This document shows positions 45,808 through 49,377 of a stretch of DNA of 49,377 bases, piece by piece. The stretch covers positions 1 through 49,377 of the forward strand of contig NZ_JAIYEP010000030.1 of assembly GCF_020515525.1 (NCBI RefSeq), read 5' to 3'. Origin of the DNA: Rhodococcus yananensis (GTDB taxonomy: Bacteria; Actinomycetota; Actinomycetes; Mycobacteriales; Mycobacteriaceae). Made by a program: the position numbers and the translations under genes. The stretch's first letter is position 1. Each line of letters begins with the position of its first letter. The notes beneath the pieces are model-generated. The model was not told where the DNA came from and ran no database searches. It saw only the letters and a program-made list of their open reading frames with translations.

Positions 45808-47144
45808 CGCTGCGCGACACCGCCAAGGCCCTCGCCACCGGAACCCTCACCGCAACCGACCACGTCCGGAACGTGCTCGCCGAACTCGACGCACTCGCCG
45901 GCACCCCCTGGGAGAACATCGTCGCCGCCCGCCACGACGAAGCGGCCCTCGAGTCCGCTGCGCGCGCCGACACCGAGATCGCCGCCGGAAACTGGATCGG
46001 CCCCCTCCACGGCGTCGCCGTCGCGATCAAGGACAACATCGACGTGGCGGGCATCCCCACCCGCTGCGGCAGCGACGTGTTCGCCGACGCACCCCCGGCG
46101 TCCCGCGACGCCCGGATCGTCGCAGACCTACGCGAGGCCGGCGCGATCGTCGTCGCCAAGACCCACCTCCACGAGTTCGCGTACGGCCCGACCGGCCTCG
46201 TCAACGCACACGGCCCCGCCGCGCACCCCCACGACCCGAGCCTCATCAGTGGCGGGTCGTCGTCGGGATCGGCGGTGCTGGTCGCACGTGGACTCGTACC
46301 GCTCGCGGTGGGCACCGACACCGGCTGCAGCGTCCGCACTCCCGCCGCGCTGTGCGGCATCGCCGGATTCAAACCCGGTCACGGTGCACTGTCGGTCGAC
46401 GGAACGTTCCCACTGTCCACGACGTTCGACCATGTGGGACTGCTCGCAACAGACTCCCTGGACGCCTCGCTCGCCTGGGGTTCGCTACCCGGCATCGCTC
46501 ATCTGCGATCACCGGTGTCGGGACTGCGGATCGGGCGGTTGCGCGGCGGGATCTGGGACGTCGACGACCCACGGGCCCGTGCCTCACTCGACACCGCGTG
46601 TCGCACCCTCGCGGCGCTCGGCGCACACGTCGTCGACGTCGAACTCCCCGAGACGGACACCCTGCTGGAGGCGTACCCCGTCGTGACCGGATCGGAAGCC
46701 TACGAGACGCACCGCGCCGTGTACGAGTCGAATCCCGGTCGCTACCAGCCTCCCACTGCGGCACTACTCGCCGCGCAGCGCGACCGGACCGCTCACGAGT
46801 ACCTGCACGCCCTGCGCACGGCCGAACGACTCCGGCACACCGCGCTGCGGCGACTGCGCCGGTCGGAGCGACTCGACGCCCTCGTCACCCTCACCACCGC
46901 CGTCCGGTCGGCTCCCGCGACCGGCGACCCCACCGAACTGCGGGCCCCCCTGCTCGAACGCTGCATCCCGTTCAGTGTTCTGGGTGTGCCTGCGATCTCG
47001 GTGCCGGCACCGGACGACGGGCCGAATCCGGTCGGGCTGCAGGTCGTCGGGTTGACGTCGGGAACCGGTGGGCACGGCAGCCACCCCGCCGAATCCACAG
47101 CCCTCGCTGTCGCGCTCGCCGTCGAAGGCGCCGCCGAGCACTGA
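45795..47144 (+). CDS. Amidase signature family hydrolase
   Basis: GTG 45795 gives 449 residues. The Ser-cisSer-Lys triad is Lys79 (VAIKDN), Ser155 (GGSSSGS) and Ser179 (GTDTGCSVRTP). The 24-residue spacing between the serines matches other amidases. The residue before the nucleophile is Cys, where Gly is usual. Substrates of stand-alone amidases vary (short-chain amides, allophanate, urea-like compounds) and cannot be told here. It is not GatA, because no gatB or gatC is adjacent. It overlaps tyrA and is probably co-translated with it. Confidence 0.9.
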   Translation: MDALTLRDTAKALATGTLTATDHVRNVLAELDALAGTPWENIVAARHDEAALESAARADTEIAAGNWIGPLHGVAVAIKDNIDVAGIPTRCGSDVFADAPPASRDARIVADLREAGAIVVAKTHLHEFAYGPTGLVNAHGPAAHPHDPSLISGGSSSGSAVLVARGLVPLAVGTDTGCSVRTPAALCGIAGFKPGHGALSVDGTFPLSTTFDHVGLLATDSLDASLAWGSLPGIAHLRSPVSGLRIGRLRGGIWDVDDPRARASLDTACRTLAALGAHVVDVELPETDTLLEAYPVVTGSEAYETHRAVYESNPGRYQPPTAALLAAQRDRTAHEYLHALRTAERLRHTALRRLRRSERLDALVTLTTAVRSAPATGDPTELRAPLLERCIPFSVLGVPAISVPAPDDGPNPVGLQVVGLTSGTGGHGSHPAESTALAVALAVEGAAEH

Positions 47145-47151
47145 TGGGGCG

Positions 47152-47763
47152 TCAGAACCGTTCGGCGAGCCCCCGGTAGGTGAGCACGAACCCGTCGGCG
47201 TCGACGGTCACGGACGCCGACGACACCGGCGACAGCACGTGGATGCCATCCGCGGCGCTGCTGTAGATCACCGTCGCCTCCTGCACACCCAGATCCAGGA
47301 GATTCACGTACACGACGGGTACCTCGAGTTCATCCGCGCCCGTCTGAAGTCCGTACCGGCGGATCGGCAATGCGTTGAAGAAGGGGCTGAGGATCACGTC
47401 GACGTCCAGAGCCCCACCGAACGACGAACGTTGATGCTGCGAACCGTTGTCCACCATCCAGATGCCCTCTTCGGATCTGCTGATCGACATGTGCCGCTCG
47501 CCGGACGCGAGGGTGGCCCGCACCGACAACCTGCGCGTGACTCCGTTCTCGTCGGTCACCAGATCGTACGAGGCGCTGAACGCGGGATGTTCCGAGCATT
47601 CCGCGCCGACGATCCGTCCCGCCGCCTTCACACGTCGACCGTTCAACTGAACCCGCACCGACTCCATACGGGGAGCATCGAGTGCCCGCCAGGTCAGGAT
47701 CGCGGGCCAGTTGGATGCTGTGCTCGCCGCCGAGGGCGCGGCATCTGGGTCTGGGCTGCTCAC
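47152..47763 (-). CDS. Putative glycolipid-binding (PF06475-type) protein
   Basis: The 203-residue product starts at GTG 47763. The sequence fits the PF06475 family: ILTWRALDAPRMESVRVQ, GRIVGAECSEHPAFSASYDL, WMVDNGSQHQ and FNALPIRRYGLQTG. A crystal structure in the family suggested lipid binding, and function is not established. No signal peptide is visible, so it should be cytoplasmic. It is convergent with the amidase, 7 bp apart. Confidence 0.78.
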   Translation of the reverse strand: MSSPDPDAAPSAASTASNWPAILTWRALDAPRMESVRVQLNGRRVKAAGRIVGAECSEHPAFSASYDLVTDENGVTRRLSVRATLASGERHMSISRSEEGIWMVDNGSQHQRSSFGGALDVDVILSPFFNALPIRRYGLQTGADELEVPVVYVNLLDLGVQEATVIYSSAADGIHVLSPVSSASVTVDADGFVLTYRGLAERF

Positions 47764-47895
47764 GCTGTATACGGTATGCGAGAACGGTCACGCCAGGGGC
47801 GCCGGTGCCGGGATTGTCGACCGAACTTCCGTGCCGCACCGGAAACAGCACGCCGACGGCACCCGCGGAAACGGTTCCCGAGCGTCCGATTGGCC

Positions 47896-47901
47896 TAGAG
47901 T
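47896..47901 (+). promoter_or_regulatory. Putative -10 element for a leaderless GIY-YIG transcript
   Basis: TAGAGT lies 6 bp before the ATG at 47908, with no ribosome-binding site between. In Mycobacteriales a TANNNT at this distance usually means transcription starts at the start codon. Confidence 0.6.
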
Positions 47902-47907
47902 CGCTAC

Positions 47908-49074
47908 ATGCGTACCGTGTGGACAGTTCCTCCGAACATCGCCCAGACCCTCCTGGAATCGCCCGAGATCCAGATGTTCCTCACCAGCAACGAACTGCCC
48001 GACACGGCCGACGACCCGCGCCAACGTCTGGCCGAATTCACCGTCGCGCTCGGTGCCCTCGCCCGCAACATCGGACGCACGTTCGGGTCGGTGGACGTCG
48101 CGAATCGTGAACTGTTCGGTGGCTCCGCAGGCACCGTGCCCGTGTCGCTGCGTCTGACCGTGCTGCGCGCCATCGTCACCGAGGTCGACGACCGCACCCC
48201 GTCTCCAGCGCCCCTACCCACCGTCGTCATCGATCAGCTCGGCGCCTACGTGTATGCGCTCGTCGACCCCCGCGACCGGAGCATCCTGTACGTCGGGACA
48301 GGACGCGGCAACCGAATCTTCGCTCTGACCTGGACCGCCCTCGGCGAAACCCACAAACTCACCGACGGTCGGGAAGCCACCCCTGCCGTCACACCCGAGA
48401 CCGAGGCTGCGCTCGCACGTATCCGTGCGGTGTACGAGTCCGGCTACTCGGTCGAGCATTTCGTCGTTGCCGACGCACTCCGTCCCGCAGCGGACCCCGA
48501 CCACACCGCCGGCGCCACCGCACAAGCCGTGATCGGTGCACTCGCACTGTTGGAACCTCACCGGGGAGAGAACGTCCTCACGAATCTTGCGGGAACCACC
48601 GAGGAATCCGAGGCCGATCGCGCCGCGATACCCATCGCAGAACTCGTCCGTCAGTACTCCGCCGAGGTCGCACCGGAGCTACCCACACCGTGTGTGGTTC
48701 TCCGAGTCAACGAAGCGAAGTCCGCGTCGGCTGACGCAGTCCGCGATCTCGCCTCTCGTCCCTGGCCTGCCGGGGCCGCAGCCCGAGGTATCGACGGACT
48801 TCCGATCATCGTCGTCGCCGACAACATCGTCCGCGGTGTCTATCGCGCCTCCAGGTGGGAGGCGGCGGCACGGACGGAGGAGAACGGCGGCACCATCCTG
48901 TACCGCTTCGTCGGCGAGGCCGACGACGAGCTGGAGAAGCAGTTCGTCGACACTCGTCTGACACCGGATCGCCTGGGCCTGAAGCGCTGGCCGTCGCACG
49001 GTTGGGCGCCGCGCCTGACACGTGCGTTGCCGCACGCCGTCGCCCGGCCCGGCGCCAAACCCGGCCGGCGCTGA
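47908..49074 (+). CDS. LEM-3-like GIY-YIG domain protein (possibly inactive)
   Basis: ATG 47908 gives 388 residues. Residues about 110-230 form a GIY-YIG domain of the LEM-3 type: YVYALVDPRDRSILYVGTGRGNRIFAL with the two motif halves YVY (114-116) and YVG (128-130) and the conserved Arg136. In the helix before LTN, family members usually have a Glu (pattern EAALI). Here the aligned residue appears to be Gln206 (AQAVIGALALLE), so cleavage activity is doubtful. The last 130 residues (IIVVADNIVRGVYRASRWEA, YRFVGEADDELEKQFVDTRL) look like a PUA-like nucleic-acid module. It ends 180 bp before the rrn terminator. Confidence 0.7.
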   Translation: MRTVWTVPPNIAQTLLESPEIQMFLTSNELPDTADDPRQRLAEFTVALGALARNIGRTFGSVDVANRELFGGSAGTVPVSLRLTVLRAIVTEVDDRTPSPAPLPTVVIDQLGAYVYALVDPRDRSILYVGTGRGNRIFALTWTALGETHKLTDGREATPAVTPETEAALARIRAVYESGYSVEHFVVADALRPAADPDHTAGATAQAVIGALALLEPHRGENVLTNLAGTTEESEADRAAIPIAELVRQYSAEVAPELPTPCVVLRVNEAKSASADAVRDLASRPWPAGAAARGIDGLPIIVVADNIVRGVYRASRWEAAARTEENGGTILYRFVGEADDELEKQFVDTRLTPDRLGLKRWPSHGWAPRLTRALPHAVARPGAKPGRR

Positions 49075-49255
49075 ATCGACATCGGTAGGGCAGATACGAA
49101 CGTCGCGGTTGTACCGGCGGAGTTCGTATCCGCCCTGCGCCTCGCGAATACGAACGCCTCCCCGATCTCTCCGAAAGTCGGCGTGCACGCTGAGAGCTGA
49201 ATCCCACGTGCGCGCCGGCCTCGTCGGTTCCCGGACGTCGCACCCCCCACAAACA

Positions 49256-49290
49256 CGGAGAGGGGACCCACACAGTGGGTCCCCTCTCCG
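49256..49290 (-). terminator. rrn operon terminator
   Basis: A perfect 16-bp stem (CGGAGAGGGGACCCAC with GTGGGTCCCCTCTCCG) with an ACA loop stands directly after the 5S rRNA 3' end on the minus strand, and the downstream run is GTTTGTGGG. The rest of the gap from 49075 shows nothing I can interpret. Confidence 0.9.
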
Positions 49291-49296
49291 GAACGG

Positions 49297-49377
49297 GTGT
49301 TCGGCAGTGTCCTACTCTCCCACACCCTGACGAGTGCAGTACCATCGGCGCTGACAGGCTTAGCTTCCGGGTTCGGA
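49297..49377 (-). rRNA. rrf: 5S rRNA, 3' part (partial)
   Basis: The minus strand reads TCCGAACCCGGAAGCTAAGC, then GCGCCGATGGTACTGC, and ends AGTAGGACACTGCCGAACAC, the conserved 3' two thirds of actinobacterial 5S rRNA. It is cut by the right edge. The 23S and 16S genes should lie further right. Confidence 0.95.

Overview
The window is high-GC DNA, about two thirds G+C by eye. It is dense with GTG starts and short intergenic gaps, and several starts look leaderless. It is almost certainly the chromosome of a member of the Mycobacteriales, most likely Rhodococcus or a close relative. This rests on an SDR of the mycofactocin-coupled type, the order dnaX ... class I aminotransferase (Rv3722c type) - ffs - tRNA-Ser, the order tRNA-Ser(CGA) - tadA - associated protein - tyrA, and a mycobacterial-type 5S rRNA. 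I saw no transposase, integrase, prophage or CRISPR array. The window reads as core and near-core chromosome, with accessory regulators and exporters mixed in.

Layout. 1-4.3 kb: a Tat lipoprotein intradiol dioxygenase (cut by the left edge), a membrane-anchored glutamate-synthase-like FMN protein, an SDR and an HxlR regulator. 4.3-13.5 kb: dnaX with a repeat-rich linker, a PadR regulator, a large LuxR-type ATPase regulator, two tandem small secreted paralogues, an HhH-GPD repair protein, an unknown membrane protein and an intergenic cluster of DnaA-box-like sites. 13.5-16.5 kb: aminotransferase, 4.5S SRP RNA, tRNA-Ser(GGA) and a secreted HNH/excalibur lipoprotein. 16.5-26.2 kb: a YoaK-type membrane protein, an NTF2-like protein, a TetR regulator, gluQRS, two proline-rich membrane proteins, a YhhQ-type transporter, tgt and a P-type cation ATPase. 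The queuosine-related genes gluQ, yhhQ and tgt lie within 5 kb.

26.3-33 kb: a PNPOx-fold protein with a CDF metal exporter, a LysE exporter with its divergent LysG/ArgP regulator, and a heterodimeric ABC exporter. 33-39 kb: a TetR-MMPL operon with two tandem palindromes, an Rrf2 regulator, a sterol desaturase-type enzyme and a YceI-type protein. 39-43.6 kb: a TetR regulator divergent from a translationally coupled pair (ferritin-like metal-dependent hydrolase plus polytopic membrane protein), then an MFS exporter divergent from a TetR regulator across a 34-bp dyad. 43.6-49.4 kb: tRNA-Ser(CGA), tadA and its partner, tyrA overlapping an amidase, a glycolipid-binding-type protein, a GIY-YIG protein, a strong terminator and the 3' part of a 5S rRNA gene of an rrn operon that continues to the right.

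How the genes work together. A recurring design is a one-component regulator next to the transport or enzyme operon it probably controls, often with a visible palindrome between them: PadR, TetR/MMPL, TetR/hydrolase, TetR/MFS and LysG/LysE. The least described units are the coupled ferritin-like hydrolase and membrane protein (39.2-41.3 kb), the tandem secreted paralogues (10.2-11.0 kb), and the GIY-YIG protein, whose expected catalytic glutamate appears to be glutamine.
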